Of a stretch of 64,000 nucleotides of DNA, positions 9,495 through 20,334 are shown piece by piece. The stretch is from Camellia lanceoleosa (lineage: Eukaryota > Streptophyta > Magnoliopsida > Ericales > Theaceae), in assembly GCA_025200525.1 (NCBI GenBank), contig CM045761.1, forward strand, positions 201,925,701 through 201,989,700, written 5' to 3'. The translations under genes and the position numbers were made by a program. The stretch's first letter is position 1, and each line of letters opens with the position of its first letter. The notes beneath the pieces are model-generated. The model worked only from the letters and a program-made list of their open reading frames with translations, searched no databases and was not told the origin of the DNA.

Positions 9495-11585
9495 TGTCAT
9501 ACCCCCACCCAGCCCCTATGAGTTTGGGCATGACTTAAGCAGGAACAGACAGAGTAACCTGTATGGTATACATTGGGGGCCTGAACGGAAACATTAAATT
9601 TAAAATGACATCTAGAAATATCCATTGAGCAACTATCAACAAGCCAGGACCATCTTAACATAGAACATAACGTAGCATGCACACAACAAGGAAGTTACAT
9701 CAACATTTACAAACCAGTCCAGGTTTTAGGCAAACAAAACAATAAGTACATAACCCTGTCCAGCGATGTGGATACCAAAATTACATTTAGAGAAAACTGA
9801 TCTAACATGCAAGGGTTTCCTCCAGTGCCTGGTAATCCTTAGGCTGACAAAATGCATGAAGTGTGCTAGATCGGCTCCTCAAGCTGGTTCCTACAGAATC
9901 AACAAAACTACAGAATGAGACAAGCTCAGTGAATAGTAGTGCGCAATAATAAAATCACAATGTACAGTAGTATGTGTATCCAAAACCAAATACTGAGATA
10001 ACAGATTGGCCTACTGGCCCAGATAGCCTTGCGGCACAGATAGCCTTACTGACAATGGGTAGCCTGCGGCACAATGTAGCCTTGGCACCACAGGTAGCCT
10101 TACGGCACAGATAGTCTTCGACTCGTAGCCTTATGCACAGATAGTCTTTTCGACTCGTAGCCTTTCTAAGACAACAGATAGCCTTCGACAACAGATATAC
10201 GGATGTGGTTATCACTTTTCATTTCAGATCAATACATAATTTACAATTATGTCTTAAAACGAATACATAAATGTATATGTAATGCACTATTACTCACGGC
10301 GTTGGGCGTGACGCTTCTTTTCAAGTGTGCCCTGCACACAATATACTAATAAATTAGCATCCTTCCCCTTTTAAATCCTTATCAGTCATTCCATATGTCA
10401 CTACAGTTTTATGGATATGAATATATCACCATCATAAACTCATCGGAAAAACATTCTAATAACACCAAAGAATCAAGCATGAAAACCTGAACAAAACATA
10501 TTTTCTTCTCAAATAGCCTCCGCCGAAGCGTAGCTTTGTCCGCCGAGCGACAAGTAATCTGCTAAAATACTGGATGGTCGATTTTTACGCTCGAGCGTAT
10601 AATTCTCCGCTCGAGCGGACAGGGTAATTTTCAGAAAAACTGCTGAGAGGTGCATTTTCCGCCGAGCGGCTCGACCCGCCGAGCGACGTCGACCCAATTC
10701 AGGCGGCCGATTTTCAAGCCAAAATTCATCATTCAAACTCAATTTCTATGAAATCAAGGGTCAAATTCATGCAATACTTCTACTTAACAACACCACAACA
10801 TGATTTAAAGCTTAATCACACCAAGCTAGGCCAAATTAGAGGCTTTAACAAGTCAATATTTCCACAAATCCCATCCAATGTCCCAAGTATATTCAAGTTC
10901 TACAAATTTAACAACCACATCACATAATATTAGCATGAATGCATGGATTACTGAGACACAATCTAACATGGATGCCCAAGATGTCAAAATACCCAATTAA
11001 TGAGAAACCCTACTTAGAGCAAGTATAGAGCATCCATGAATCAAACACAAATATATAGATATATATATATATATATCTCAACTCTTAAGTGGCTACACAA
11101 GAGAACTTGAATTACCTTCAATTAGATCACACAAATCCAATAAGTTGATGAATCACAATTTCCCCCAATTCCTCACCCACGTTTCTCTCTTCTCTCCCTC
11201 TTAGAGTCCCACGTTTTTTATCTTAAGTTCCACAAGTCTTACTCTTAGATATATATAACAAGATATAAGAGCACAAAAGACGAAATTCAATCGTTTTATG
11301 GTGCCGAAATAAAAATTTCACAGAAAATCCTCGTATAGTTTAAAAATCATGTAGATTCCAAATATCAAATCAATTTCTGCAAACTAAGTCTCTAAGATGC
11401 TCAATTTTCATTTTAACTAATTCCAGTGTAACAGATACATTCTAATTCAACAGATAGAAACTCATATTTCTAAGTTCCATGCTCTTTTACTATATTTTCA
11501 CATAGATTTTCACAATAACATTCAAGGACACAGAACAGGAGATTATAAGGACAGCAGAATCAGATATGAGGGTCGGGGCATTACA
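9495..11585 (-). mobile_element. Solo LTR of another Ty3/gypsy element (chromovirus-like) inside pol, unit 1
   Basis: This 2091-bp insert begins TGTCATACCCCCACC, ends GGGTCGGGGCATTACA and has 5-bp duplications (TGTCT). Read on the minus strand it starts TGTAATGCCCCGACCC and ends GGTGGGGGTATGACA, the TG..CA pattern of plant chromovirus LTRs such as Tekay/Del; the exact clade is uncertain. Inside are a short-repeat cluster with AGATAGCCTT and TCGACTCGTAGCC motifs (10008-10200), a cluster of GCTCGAGCGG-type palindromes (10505-10690) and an AT microsatellite (about 11050-11075). There is no coding domain, primer site or polypurine tract, so it is a solo LTR left by LTR-LTR recombination. It splits pol. 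Confidence 0.9.
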
Positions 11586-12262
11586 TGTCTAGCTCTGGTA
11601 TGGGCTACCGTGAAGTCTTGCACTACTTGTTAGCTCACTCTGTAATGTTGGTTTCACGACTTGATCCCATCAAATATCTTTTCGAGAAACCGTAACTACG
11701 GGTAGGCTAGCTCGTTGGTTCTTTGTTACTCCGAATTTGATCTTACATATGTGACGCAAGTCAAGAAGGCGAGCGAAGAGCGAGTTCCTTGTCGACCATC
11801 CCGGTTGAGGGATGAAGCGATTGAGTACCTATTCCAGATGAAGCAATTACGCATATCGACGAGGAAAGTTGGACAATGTACTTTGACGGAGCGTCAAATC
11901 AACATGGGTATGGGATAGGAGTGTTCCGATAGCACCGACAATTCCTCAGATCCTCTAGCCTTCAAACTCCGTTTCAAAGTCTCAAATAACGAAGGAATCT
12001 GGCGTGCATTCTTTGGTATGGAAGCGACCACGAATTAGGGCAAGACTACCGGGCGTCATCGGAGATTCGAATCTTGTTGTGTCTCAAGCTAAAGGAGACT
12101 GGAAAGTAAAAGAAGAAAATATGATGATGTATCACCAAACCTTGGATTTGCTGATTCCTCGGTTTGAAAAGTTAAGTTTTACTCATCTACTAAGAGAGAA
12201 CAACAAGTTCGCAGACGCTTTAGCAACTCTATCATCCATGATAGACATCCCACATGGAGTCC
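11586..12262 (+). pseudogene. pol: RT connection and Tat-type RNase H, unit 1
   Basis: RNase H removes the RNA strand during reverse transcription. The first 110 bp complete the connection (LRHYLLAHSVMLVSRLDPIK-like, in a damaged frame). An RNase H domain follows with YFDGASNQHGYGIGV (catalytic Asp codon 11885-11887). GDSNLVVSQAKGDWKVKEEN comes next (Asp 12064-12066), then FTHLLRENNKFADALATLSS (Asp 12214-12216). This matches the additional archaeal-type RNase H of Tat elements. The stretch 12004-12462 is open; upstream is frameshifted. The middle Glu region near 12000-12040 is poorly preserved. Confidence 0.82.
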
Positions 12263-13590
12263 GAATGCGTCCAGTCATTATCGACCAGAAATTCGCACCT
12301 GCCTATGAGTCGATTGCAGCCATAGATGAAGTTCGGGACGAACACCCCTGGTATTACGACATCTGGAACTTTTTGGAAACAGAAACGTACCCGCCAGGGG
12401 TAAATGCCAAAGACAAGAGGGCAATCAGAAGAATGTCAGTCCAGTTCATCATCTGCGGGTAAGCGTATAGAAGAGGTCATCCGGGAATGCATAAACCGTG
12501 TTGATCTTTGAAGAATCCAAGCGTCGATGGAAGCCATCCACGGGGTGAATGTGGTGCACATATGAATGGGGTGATGTTGGCGGAAGATCCTTAGACAAGG
12601 TTATTATTGGTCCACCATGGAGGAGGATTGTATCGGTTTTGTTCGGCGATGCCATTAAGTGTCGATTCATGCGAATCGCATGAACATCCCGCCACAAAGG
12701 CGTACCACATGACTTCGCTGGCCTTTTTCAGTCTGGGGAATTGACGTGATCGGAGCCGTCACGCCGAAAGGGTCAAATGGGCATGAGTTCATCCTCGTAG
12801 CGATAGATTACTTCACAAAGTGGGTTGAGGCCCAATCTTATGCAGTGTTGAAAGCTTCACACGTTGCAAAATTCATCAGAAACAACATTATCTGTCGCTA
12901 CGGAGTCCCAAATGAAATAGTTTCAGACAATGGTTCCCACTTCAAGAAGGAGGTGATTGACTTGTTGGAGAAATACAACGTGGCTTTTCATAAGTCGTCT
13001 ACTTACCGGCCGCAAACCAACGGAGCAGTTGAGGCCGCCAACAAGAACATCAAGCGCATACTACAGAAGATGGTGGAAACCTATCGGGACTGGCCGGATA
13101 AGCTGCCATTTGCTCTGTGGGGCTACAGGACTTCAATCAGGACTTCTACTGGGGCGACTCCGTATTCATTAGTCTACGGGATGGAGGCCGTTCTACCTAT
13201 CGAGATTGAGGTTCCGTCATTGAGAGTATTGGCCGAGTGCGGATAGCAAGCAGATTAGCGCAGAGTAGATTTGAAGAACTCATGCTCTTTGACGAAAGAA
13301 GATTGAAAGCACTGTACCACGTTCAGGGTTATCAACGCAGAATCGCCCGGGCTTTTAACAAGAAGGTTAAGTCCAGGAACTTGAAAGAAGGAGATTTGGT
13401 ACTCAAAGACAACCGAGCTCCCATCCACGACCCAAGGGGCAAGTTCAGACTAATTGACCGGTCCTTACATCATCAAGTCAATCTGTCGGGGTGGAGCTGT
13501 GGTTACGATGGATCTAGATGGCTTGGAGTTTTCCCAACCGATCAATATGGACAAGTTGAAGAAATACTACCCTTGAGAGGTGGCTAGGCG
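12263..13590 (+). pseudogene. pol: Integrase of pol, unit 1
   Basis: Integrase inserts the cDNA into the host genome. A damaged HHCC zinc-binding domain spans about 12470-12690 (HMNGVMLA, then a CHKC-like pair in broken frame). The core is open from 12740 to 13246. Its catalytic residues are Asp 12743-12745 (GIDVIG), Asp 12926-12928 (SDNGSHFKKEV) and Glu 13031-13033 (GAVEAANKN), with D-E spacing of about 35 residues. After a break near 13240 the C-terminal part reads RIARAFNKKVKSRNLKEGDL, then RAPIHDPRGKFR, ending near 13587. All three catalytic residues are intact. Confidence 0.86.
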
Positions 13591-15316
13591 AAAACCCGAA
13601 GGGCGACCTAGGCAAAACTTCGAGCATAGAAAATTTGAAATTATAAAATCGAGTCAAGAAGGTTGAAAACCCGCAAAGGGCGGCCTTGGCAAAAGTTAGA
13701 GCGCAAAAAGGAGAGCAAAAACACTGAGCGAACCCGACCACGAACTACGAAGACTTGATTCCCATCTTTGGGATCGAGGCGCTTCATCTTGAAGTTCGGT
13801 CACAATCTTTTCCCGATCAACTTAGTCCATTTTGATCACCTCGGTCATCTTTATTCATCAAAGATTCACTACGATCTCCGACAGTGCTATTCAAACTAGG
13901 GGCAACTTTCCGTGTAATGGAGTGTTCTGGCATCATCTGGACTAGGGCAACTTTCCGTTGCCACACTTTGTCAAGCACCTTTTCAAACTAGGGGCAACTT
14001 TCCATTGCTAGGATTCGGGTTGTGTATCTCGGATGATTTGAGCGTGTCGATTCGATCCATATCGAAAATAGTTTTGAAAAATTTTCATAAAAGTTGACTT
14101 TGTTCAAATTAATCTTTTTCACAACTATGACCATTTTTGGACCAAAAGCGGAGAACTTTCAGTACCACAACCTTCAATTTCATTGATTTCGAAACAGAGT
14201 TCTTCTGCTCTTGCATACAATTGAAGTTGCTTTTTATTACATTCATAAAGAAAACTTGAAAGTACTAATAAAGCAATAAATCTGGGGCATAGTCTAGTCA
14301 GGCGTCCCTGCGCCCCCTCCCAGAGCTAGTCAGAGCTTCAGATGCCAACTTAGGCCCAACTTGTATGACCGAACTGGCGCGGAGTACGGAATGGGAAATA
14401 AAATATACAGTGAGTCAAGCCGATCAGACGGATCGTTATCTCGAACATCTCAGTAGCTCATATTTGAAAGATTAAGCGAGGACGGCGCCATGCAATGCGA
14501 TCTCCGACAAGTTCGCATCCATTCGAACCACCATCTCATCGGGAGCATTAACTAGGCGTTGCTGAAGAAGTAGCCATTTTGAATAGGCAGGGCGAGAGTC
14601 CACAACTTGCAACTTCTCCGTCAACCATATCTGGGGAAGGGATGAAAAAATGAGAGAATAAAGAATAGAGAGATGTACGACGAGAGAAAAGTAAGATAAG
14701 GGTTTTGCGAGAAAAGTCGAGCCCGAGGGTCAAGTGATGTAAGCAAATACAAATGAGCTTGGGTGGGAAACATTACCTATAGCAGTAGTGGACTCCCTGC
14801 AAATCTGGTTGTCCCCCGGCAGTAGAAGGCATCCAGGCCTATCAATTTTGGATACACTCCATTATCCAGATAGTCCATCCGAAGTACATCGTGTTATATT
14901 TTTGCTTATCGAGTTGTTGTTTTTGCTTATTGAGTTGTAAGTTTTGTCGAGCCGCGTTTATGCTTTTGAGTTGTTACTTTTTATTACACAATTTTGTTAA
15001 GTCTTGTCTATTGAGTCGTTAACATTATTGTACTTTGTTTATCGAGTTGTAAACTCGCTAAGATTCGTGGTTATTTCTTAGTGAGTCGTTTTGTTTTGCT
15101 TTGTTGCGTCGGTTCCCTACCTAACCCGGTAAATACATGAGGCGCATTTCCATTTAATTCCATTTTGTGCAAAATAATGCGATGCGATGCTGAGAATTTC
15201 AAATACAACATCTTTTCAAAAGCTGTTTCATTTCATCATGTCTTACAACAATAAGGGTACAAGTCTTACAGAAAATAAAACTGCCTAACAATGTGCAAAG
15301 TGCTACAAACTACTAG
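13591..15316 (+). other. Non-coding spacer between integrase and antisense gene, unit 1
   Basis: No gene is supported in this 1.7 kb. It has three copies of an ACTAGGGGCAACTTTCC motif (near 13890, 13945 and 13985). Imperfect CTTATCGAGTTGT/CTTATTGAGTTGT repeats lie at about 14900-15090. Near 14305 is CCCTGCGCCCCCTCCCAGAG. The 3' end of the antisense transcript should lie in this interval, but I cannot place a poly(A) site. Unit 2 has the equivalent at 35721-37460. Confidence 0.6.
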
Positions 15317-17560
15317 CTAAAAAAGTAGAATAAAGCAGGAAATAACATCAGTGCCCTCGGGAGCGAGAAGGGGGGGCCCCCTCATCCTTTTCTGCGGGAT
15401 AATCTCTACATCATCATCACCATCTGGATCGGAGCTGTCATCCTCCGGATCCCCCTCAGGCTCGTCTCCGCTCTCGGAACCAAGACCAGGGCCTCCTCTC
15501 AAGAGATGCCTCGACACATGATCTGCGATCTCCTCCTCGTCATCCTCGACGATGGGTGCCTCAAGGCTCATGAGACGACCCTCCTTCGGCTCCTCGATGA
15601 GACTGGATGGCCCAGCTCCTCCAGTCCTCAGACTGGTAGGTCTAGCACCTCGACCTCTCTGAGAGGGCCCTGGCTGGCCCGTGATGAAGATATACGGAGG
15701 CATCTCAAGATGCAAAGTGCAATACATCAGTTCAAGCATAAAAGCGGTGTAAATGCACGAAGGGTGTAGGCCGATGTGTTTCTCTACAGCCTATCAATAC
15801 AAAGAAGGTCTAAAGCTAAAGTAGCATCGGAAACATGCTAGTACAGGAAAAATGAAGAGTACCTCTACACCCACGATGCTCATCTGCGTCTCCCTCCGAA
15901 GGATCATGCCCTCGAATGTGGCTAGCATCCCGAGCAGCTCGTCCGTATATTCGACAGGAGGCTGCAAATACAAATGCAAAACTATCAGTAACGGAATCAA
16001 TGTTCAAATATCTGACTGGTAAATCAAAGCCGAAAAACATACCGGGGGCGAGTCAGGGTCTCTAACATATCTGTGATCAGGCAGAGGAGGCTCTAACGGA
16101 CCGTAAGGCGTCCCCAAATCGCCGGTTAACTCGGTCGGCATGTCCGCCACCTGGATGATCAAGAGTCGGAGGGATCGGAGGGATCGAATCGCCCACCTCT
16201 GGATGTGCCACCGCTAGAAGAAGGATATCGTAGTATGGGCGCGACTCAAGATGGTGCGCCAAGAGACCTCCGTCGGAGCCCGCACTCCCAAGGGGCATCA
16301 AATATATGCGGCGTAGGTGGCGAGTTCCCATCGAGATGATGCAACAAAGCATCATCGCTCGCATGTACCGCCGACCTCCTCGGGGATAATCTATCGGTCC
16401 GCATGGTGTCTGGAGGCACGCAGAGTGTCCCGAGAATCGCCCCATATTCGACAACAAAGTTCCTCAGAACCAAACCCCGCCGACCGGGTCCTCGGCAGAA
16501 TCTGATCGACAACAACTCGACGCCCAGGTCAGAGTCTCGAAGCTCGCCGAAGATCGCCTAAGGCCGCCAGTGATCTGTGGATAACCAATGTACAAATCGG
16601 AAATCGATATACAGAAAGATCAAAGATAAAAATAAAAGGAACCGAGAGTTCAAGTAATACCTGCCGCCAACAAAGATCAAAGTATCGCCGCAGAGGAGAG
16701 AGTCTCGAGGCCTCGCCAGATGCTCGCCCTCAAACATCAATGAAAATGGAGTCATAGGAGGTCCCACCACCTCCATCTCCGGAGCCAATGTGGGAAGTAC
16801 ACATACACCCACACCGAGAAAAGCAATGCATTATGAGTACAAAGTGCTAAAGGCGTATCTGAGAATGCAAAGTGCGCCGTGTGTGCAGGAACAAGTAATG
16901 AGGAGCAAAATGTAAATCAAGAGGACGGAATGTACCTCCAGGCTCTCCAAGAGTCACGAGTAAGTCCCTCAGGCGAGAAATCGCTCCATGTAGCAAGAAG
17001 GGTAGCAGGCCGCCTTATACCGACCGACTGTGATAGGTCTACCAGGCGCCAAGAGATATAATCCCACCATGTTCCTCTATCGGCGAACAAAGTGGTGCCG
17101 AGGAGGTACATGAGGAAACCACGGCATATCGCCTCCGCCTCAGAGTCTCAGGCTCCATCTGTGGCCGCCGGAGATGGGAAGCAAACCAAGAGTATCGGAC
17201 TCTCCCCGAACCTCTGTCTACAGGCGGGTGTGTCCCCAATAAGTGCGTCAGGCACCTCCCACCGCCCATATCCTCGCCATAAGGAATGGATGCACCGCCT
17301 ATGTCTAGGCCGGTGATCATAGCAAAGTCCAGCGGGGTCATGGTCATATCCCCAGTCGCAGAGAAATGGAAAGAATTGGTGGTATCCCACCATCTCTCTG
17401 CTAAGGCAGCAAGTAAAGTCCTACTGATCTGGCAATGAGATAACCCTCTGCAGAATGGCCCAAATCCCGCAAGGTCAATCAATCCCTGACAAATCTGAAG
17501 CTCAAGTACCACTCCTCGGCGGTGGAGCCATATCTCAAGATCGCGAGAATGAACCTGCAT
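15317..17560 (-). pseudogene. Antisense spliced gene for a plant mobile domain (PMD) protein, unit 1
   Basis: The gene runs opposite to gag-pol. Proposed coding exons on the minus strand are 17554-16936, 16784-16661, 16574-16044, 15961-15863 and 15703-15317. All introns start with GT and end with AG, except that the acceptor before exon 2 reads GG here (AG in unit 2). Exon 4 is exactly 33 codons and joins exons 3 and 5 in phase. Exon 1 holds the PMD core: LLAALAERWWDTTNSFHF and MTPLDFAMITGLDIGG. The last exon encodes a Gly/Ser/Arg-rich then very acidic tail. PMD proteins occur in retrotransposons, in Mutator-like elements and as host silencing factors (MAIN/MAIL1). The start is unresolved: an ATG at 17560 overlaps the acceptor of an upstream intron. 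Frame breaks within exons 1 and 3 are partly absent from unit 2. Confidence 0.75.
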
Positions 17561-17582
17561 TTAGAATGAATGCGTAGATCAG

Positions 17583-17722
17583 CAAATGAAGTGAAAATGA
17601 GCTGTGTGCAAATGAAATGAAAATGAGCTGTGTGCAAATGAAGTGAAAATGAGCTGTGTGCAAATGAAATGAAAATGAGCTGTGTGCAAATGAAGTGAAA
17701 ATGAGCTGTGTGCAAATAAAGT
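17583..17722. repeat. 26-bp tandem repeat
   Basis: About five copies of a 26-bp unit, AAATGAAGTGAAAATGAG + CTGTGTGC, alternate between GAAGTG and GAAATG. It sits between the first PMD coding exon and the 51-bp minisatellite, within the putative first intron of the antisense gene. Confidence 0.85.
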
Positions 17723-18400
17723 GTTTTGGGACTGTGTGTTCTACTCAACATCAGTGGGCTGTGTGTTCGCTTCAAATTGGGACTGTGTGTTCTACTCAAC
17801 ATCAGTGGGCTGTGTGTTCGCTTCAAATTGGGACTGTGTGTTCTACTCAACATCAGTGGGCTGTGTGTTCGCTTCAAATTGGGACTGTGTGTTCTACTCA
17901 ACATCAGTGGACTGTGTGTTCTACTCAACATCAGTGGGCTGTGTGTTCGCTTCAAATTGGGACTGTGTGTTCTACTCAACATCAGTGGGCTGTGTGTTCG
18001 CTTCAAATTGGGACTGTGTGTTCTACTCAACATCGGTGGGCTGTGTGTTCGCTTCAAATTGGGACTGTGTGTTCTACTCAACATCGGTGGGCTGTGTGTT
18101 CGCTTCAAATTGGGATCGTGGTTCTACTCAACATCAAGGGCAGTGTGTTCGCTTCAAATTGGGATTTGTGTGTTCTACTCAACATCGCTGGGCCGTGTGT
18201 TCGCTTCAAATTGGGATCGTGTGTTCTACTCAACATCGAGGTAATGTGTTCGCTTCAAATTGGGATCGGCGTTTCTACTCAACATCGGGTCAATGTGTTC
18301 GCTTTAATTGGGACTCGTGTGTTCTACTCAACGTCTGGCCGTGGTGTTCGCTTCAAACTGGGTCAGGTGTTCGTGCTTCAAGTTCAGGGTCGTGTGTTCT
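17723..18400. repeat. 51-bp minisatellite in putative intron of the antisense gene, unit 1
   Basis: About a dozen units of 51 bp are each made of two related halves: CTGTGTGTTCTACTCAACATC + AGTGGG, and CTGTGTGTTCGCTTC + AAATTGGGA. The first eight or so units are nearly identical; from about 18115 they degenerate. Because 51 is divisible by three and lacks stops, several frames on both strands stay open for more than 200 codons. These carry only the repeat and are not credible proteins. Confidence 0.9.
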
Positions 18401-19098
18401 ACTTTTAATCAAGGTGTGTGTTCGCTTAAGTCTGCCGTGGTGTTCGTAAAAATCTGAGTTTTGGAGACTGCGTGTTCTACTCTTGGTCAGTATGTGCTGT
18501 GTGCTCATTTTCAACTTCGGGCTGTGTCTTCAGTGAATCAATGTTGGAGCTGTGTGTTCAATTTCTAACTAATGTGCACTGTGCGTTCACAATTATTCAA
18601 TGTGCCAAGTGTTCATGAAATTCAAGTGGCTAAGTCACATGCTCAAAATACAAGTACTGTGTCGTAAGCAAAACTGTGTGTCTAAGCATGGCAAAAGTAC
18701 AGAATGCACGAAAGATGCGGATAATAAAATACCTCTGCATCATAGGAGAGGTGCTGCTCCGGCTCTCGTAAGAGAAGATCCCCGGGTGCTCGATCGTTAA
18801 AATCGGTGAAGTGACGGAAAGTGGCTCATGAAGCCTGTGAATCGCCGGAGCATATCGATCGGGAAAGAAAGGGCGAACCCCCGGGGGGAATACCATAAAG
18901 TCAAAATCATCTCCGGCACCGGGAAAACCTCCGTCGTGAGGGAAATGACCTGCCATTGCGAGAAATCTGCAAAGAGGAGCAAAAATGAGCAAAATGGGCC
19001 AAAATCGGAAAAAGTCAACAAAAGTCAACTCTCGGGAAATGAAAAGTCAACAAAAGTCAACCCCCGGGAAAATTTTCCAAATATTGAAACAAAATTAC
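18401..19098 (-). other. Rest of putative first intron of the antisense gene, unit 1
   Basis: Degenerate GTGTGTTC-type repeats continue to about 18600, followed by unique sequence. Repeated AAAGTCAAC (W-box core TTGAC on the minus strand) occurs four times at 19012-19060. A donor-like GTAATTTTG begins at 19098 on the minus strand, after CTTGAG. No protein gene is seen. Confidence 0.45.
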
Positions 19099-19278
19099 CT
19101 CAAGTGGTGAAAATAAGAAGAGAAGCCCCAAAGTCGAAATTTAGTCGCTTCAAAGTGCTTAAATCTGAAAGACTTCGCAAAAACAACTTGCGTGGGAGGC
19201 CGAGGGACGCGTATAAAATGCAGATCTGAGAGAGAAAATGGTCTGGGGAGCAAGAGGAAGAAGTTTTGCAACTTTGGG
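19099..19278 (-). other. Putative non-coding leader exon of the antisense gene, unit 1
   Basis: It lies just downstream (minus strand) of a TATATATA box and ends in CACTTGAG|GTAATTTTG. It is pyrimidine-rich near its start (CTTCTTCCTCTTGCTCC) and has no ATG on the minus strand, so it would be an untranslated leader. Splicing to 17554 would remove about 1.54 kb including the minisatellite. Start position is inferred from the TATA box. Confidence 0.45.
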
Positions 19279-19305
19279 TGTGATTTCGGGTGGAATGGAG
19301 GTGTG

Positions 19306-19313
19306 TATATATA
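19306..19313 (-). promoter_or_regulatory. TATA box for antisense gene, unit 1
   Basis: TATATATA lies in a context that reads CTATATATACACACC on the minus strand, with a pyrimidine-rich leader-like stretch about 30 bp downstream on that strand. It is conserved in unit 2 at 41418-41425. The sequence is near-symmetric, so orientation is inferred from the downstream gene. Confidence 0.5.
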
Positions 19314-19319
19314 GAAACA

Positions 19320-20320
19320 TGAAAAATGACCATTTTGCCCCTGCTTTTGGACAAGGTACGGCCACCTAACTCGGGCCGGCCATCTCCTTTTTCCCCTGGC
19401 CGATGGCGACACCTAGGGAAATGGGCTGGCCGACGATCTCCCCCCCTCCCTCCCCTACCTCTCTGCAAATTTTGAGGAAAATTGGGGCTCCCGGGACCCG
19501 AAAAAGTTGAAGAAAAGTTCACTTTCTGGCGCGAATTGTTCAATAAACTTTACCTGCAATTATTGACATATGTCACGTCCTGATTCATCAAAATCAGAGT
19601 GTATCCTTTTTAAACATGTTGTGACCTCTCCGGGAGGTGAATCGAGGTCATGATCGAGTTGCCGCCGAAATGCGCGCTTTCGCCATTTCATGTCAAATGG
19701 GCATCTGATTTGTGCTCGCTTTACGTTATTTGGCTCATAATTTGCATTCTCACGAATGATTTGCATTGTCATGCATGATTTCTCGATGTGCCATACTTCT
19801 ATGCTTAAACATGCGTCGTCAAGATTACCTTTTCTCGCGTTATGTTACATTCATTCATCGACACCGTGTGTGTCAAACTCTTCGAATCATAGGAATCACA
19901 TTGAATATATGTTGTTGGCATATTGTTCTTGTTGCATTTCTCTATTTTGCAGGCACGATATTGTATGTACGGTTCATTTGAGGTCAAAGCGACTGCATTA
20001 ATCGCCAAGGTATCGTATCTTCTCCGTGAGACGCGACGAGAATTGAATGATTCTCCGCATTCCTAACCGCATGAAATGTAGTTGTTTGCTTTGCATTCTT
20101 GCTTATAAGCTGCACCTATTTGTCAATACTTGCTTCATTATGGCTTGTTGCATTTGCATGATCACCTGGCTCCGTGCCTATCATTCGCGTTTTGCCCCAT
20201 TTTGCCAGCGGGCACATATTTCTATTTATCTCGTATGTTTGTCTAAGTCTTCTACTTGTCAAAAATGGGTCGCTCTCGGCTTTGACATTCACTCCGTCAC
20301 TTCTTGACTTTCGAAGTTCA
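19320..20320. other. Upstream region of antisense promoter and 3' end of internal region, unit 1
   Basis: No gene is seen. A GC-rich block with GGCCGGCC-type motifs (19360-19440; clearer in unit 2 near 41483) lies just upstream of the antisense TATA box. The remainder is AT-rich sequence with GCAT motifs leading to the polypurine tract. Confidence 0.5.
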
Positions 20321-20334
20321 CAAGAGGGGCAAAT
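20321..20334 (+). other. Polypurine tract, unit 1
   Basis: CAAGAGGGGCAAAT immediately precedes the LTR2 start (AGACACCCC). A purine-rich run directly before the 3' LTR primes plus-strand DNA. Unit 2 has AAAGAGGGCAAT at 42426-42437. Confidence 0.6.

Noticed and set aside
9495..9597. Continuation of the RT reading frame for about 35 codons past KACL
   Set aside because: This is read-through into the inserted solo LTR. The true continuation resumes at 11586 after the TGTCT duplication.
11040..11080. AT dinucleotide run as an origin or promoter of a host gene
   Set aside because: It is a simple microsatellite within the solo LTR, with length differing between units 1 and 2. No adjacent gene is present.
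17723..18400. CRISPR-like regular repeat
   Set aside because: The halves of each 51-bp unit are related and near-identical between units, with no unique spacers. The context is a plant retrotransposon.
17695..18449. Long open frames (over 200 codons) on both strands across 17.5-18.4 kb and 39.8-40.7 kb
   Set aside because: They are produced by a stop-free 51-bp minisatellite whose length is divisible by three. The peptides only repeat the unit (STSVGCVFASNWD or SRTHSPNLKRTHS) and several frames are open at once.
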